A DNA stretch of 64,000 nt. Origin: Arthrobacter sp. OV608 (GTDB lineage Bacteria > Actinomycetota > Actinomycetes > Actinomycetales > Micrococcaceae). The notes beneath the pieces were generated by a model. The model made no database searches and was not told where the DNA came from. It saw only the letters and a list, made by a program, of their open reading frames with translations. Below are positions 62,809-64,000 of this stretch, one piece after another (the first letter of the stretch is position 1; each line of letters begins with the position of its first letter). The translations under genes and the position numbers were made by a program. Location: NCBI GenBank assembly GCA_900110595.1, contig FOEZ01000003.1, positions 124,001 to 188,000 of the forward strand, in the 5' to 3' direction.

Positions 62809-63624
62809 TCATCCTTTGCTTGCGCCGGCCGTGATGCCGGCCACGAAGTACCGCTGCAGGAAGATGTACGCCACCACCACGGGCAGGGAGGCCAGGATGA
62901 CGCCGGCGAACAGCAGCGGGTAGTTGGTCTGGAACTCGCCCTGGAAGCTGAGCAGTGCCAGCGGAAGGGTGCGGTTTCCGGGGGACTGGATGAACAGCAG
63001 CGGATACAGCAGTTCGTTCCAGTGGATGACGAAGAGGAAGATCGCAGCGGCGGCGATGGACGGAGCGGACAGCGGCAGGGCGATCGAGACGTAGGTCCGC
63101 CACGGACCGGTTCCGTCAATGGAGGATGCTTCGTACAGTTCGCGGGGCAGGGTCCGCATGAACCCGCCCAGGATAAACACGGCGATGGGCAGGGTGGACA
63201 CCACGTTGGCCAGGATCAGGCCAGTGAGGTTGTCGAGCAGCCCTAACCGGCCGAACAGGACGTACAGCGGCACCATATTGGCCTGCGCCGGGATGGCCAT
63301 GCCCAGGACCAGGAAACCGAAGATGGCCCAGGAAATGAAGCCCTTGAGCCTGGACACCGCGTAGCCGGCGAGGCTGGCCAGGAACAGGGTGAGCGGCACG
63401 GAGACGGCGGTGACAATGACGCTGTTCCAGAAGGAGGAACCCAGGTCCTGGCCGCCGATCACCTCGGCGTAGTTGGCGGGGGAGGGGGACTGCGGCAGGG
63501 TGAACGGCCCGGCAAAGAGTTCCTGCGTGGACTTGAAGCTGCCGAACCCCACCACGGTGAGCGGAACGATGATGATGACCGCGTAGATTGCGAGGATTCC
63601 GCGGCGGGTTATTGACGCGAGCAT
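62809..63624 (-). CDS. carbohydrate ABC transporter permease (MalG-type)
   Basis: 271 residues with six hydrophobic segments. The EAA loop is ELYEASSIDGTGPWRTYVSIALPLSAPS, and FVIHWNELLYPLLFI is the usual C-terminal helix signature. Its stop is 52 bp from the dehydrogenase start and its own start is 4 bp from the upstream permease stop, so all are one operon. In sulfosugar clusters such permeases import sulfoquinovose or its glycosides; here the substrate is inferred. Confidence 0.9.
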   Translation of the reverse strand: MLASITRRGILAIYAVIIIVPLTVVGFGSFKSTQELFAGPFTLPQSPSPANYAEVIGGQDLGSSFWNSVIVTAVSVPLTLFLASLAGYAVSRLKGFISWAIFGFLVLGMAIPAQANMVPLYVLFGRLGLLDNLTGLILANVVSTLPIAVFILGGFMRTLPRELYEASSIDGTGPWRTYVSIALPLSAPSIAAAAIFLFVIHWNELLYPLLFIQSPGNRTLPLALLSFQGEFQTNYPLLFAGVILASLPVVVAYIFLQRYFVAGITAGASKG

Positions 63625-63628
63625 GCTG

Positions 63629-64000
63629 TCATTCCCCCTTCGGGGTGAGGCGGAGGAGCCGGCGCTGCAGCCAGGTGACCAGGGCGATCATCGCCATGAA
63701 GATGATCGATTGGGCGGCGGCGTAACCGAACTCCGAGTTGGCAAAAGTGCTGTAGATGCGGGTGGAAAGGATGTCCAGGGAGCTCTTGGGCGGGTTGCCC
63801 GCGATGCCCAGGATCAGGTCGAACGCCTTGAACGACTGGACGGTGGTGTAGGCAACCACGATGGAGGTTGCGGGGGCCACAAACGGCCAGGTGATGGATT
63901 TGAACTGCTGCCACTTGCCCGCGCCGTCCATCTCCGCGGCCTCGTAGAGTTCGCGGGGAATGGACTGCAGGCCGGCGATGTAGACCACCATCATCTGGCC
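63629..64000 (-). CDS. carbohydrate ABC transporter permease (MalF-type), N-terminus beyond the window
   Basis: Only the last ~123 residues lie inside the window, ending in a basic tail (RRLLRLTPKGE). The EAA loop ELYEAAEMDGAGKWQQFKSITWPFVAPAT and two C-terminal helices (TSIVVAYTTVQSFKAFDLIL, SIIFMAMIALVTWL) identify a MalF/UgpA-type sugar permease. Its stop precedes the next permease start by 4 bp. The binding protein gene should lie immediately to the right of the window. Confidence 0.88.
   Translation of the reverse strand, partial: GQMMVVYIAGLQSIPRELYEAAEMDGAGKWQQFKSITWPFVAPATSIVVAYTTVQSFKAFDLILGIAGNPPKSSLDILSTRIYSTFANSEFGYAAAQSIIFMAMIALVTWLQRRLLRLTPKGE

Overview
The window is high-GC actinobacterial DNA, most likely from the Micrococcaceae (Arthrobacter, Pseudarthrobacter or a close relative). 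The basis is strong G/C bias at third codon positions, frequent GTG and TTG starts, many ATGA or GTGA gene overlaps, secreted Rpf/LysM and DUF6318-type proteins, and a dispersed GGTTGAGC(C/T)TGTCGAAA palindrome. I recognise the gene families, but the species assignment is inference. I see no tRNA, rRNA, insertion sequence, integrase, prophage or CRISPR array.

Layout from left to right. 1-4.3 kb: a heterodimeric ABC exporter, cut at the left edge, with a thioesterase and a small membrane protein. 4.3-7.8 kb: a two-gene McrBC-like restriction module whose McrC has Asn where the second catalytic acid is expected. 7.8-11 kb: a divergent histidine kinase/response regulator pair and an Hpt-like protein without its phospho-accepting His. 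11-20.4 kb: Vsr endonuclease, PPOX-fold protein, NCS1 permease, a lipoprotein and PKD-protein pair in unusually AT-rich DNA, an Old Yellow Enzyme, Tex and small unknowns. 20.8-29.3 kb: a tightly packed surface-polysaccharide operon with three GT2 glycosyltransferases, an HprK-like P-loop protein, a flippase-like protein, a large multi-pass membrane protein, two small membrane proteins and a metallophosphoesterase. A convergent secreted GH16 glycanase follows. 30.4-44.1 kb: mixed housekeeping genes (DUF1622, SDR, MSMEG_6728 family, Rpf/LysM muralytic enzyme, adenine/adenosine deaminase, a winged-helix/X25 fusion, acylphosphatase, a TM0106 nuclease-helicase, TerC, RecQ). 44.3-50.5 kb: an FdhF/YdeP molybdoenzyme, a tandem repeat array, DUF6457, GNAT, a beta-lactamase-like serine hydrolase and an MFS transporter.

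50.5-56.6 kb is a self-contained alpha-glucoside island on the minus strand: LacI repressor with a palindromic operator, binding protein, two permeases and a GH13 alpha-glucosidase. 56.7-58.8 kb holds an ArsR-SRPBCC fusion with a perfect 16-bp palindrome at its start, and an MscS channel.

59-64 kb is the most interesting metabolic unit. Two sugar ABC permeases (one cut at the right edge), an aldehyde dehydrogenase, a TauE/SafE exporter and a YihS-like AGE isomerase are ordered as one minus-strand operon. Import, SQ-to-sulfofructose isomerisation, sulfolactaldehyde oxidation and organosulfonate or sulfite export would fit part of a sulfoquinovose catabolic pathway. The carbon-carbon cleaving enzyme and the sulfoquinovosidase are not in view and would have to lie beyond the right edge.
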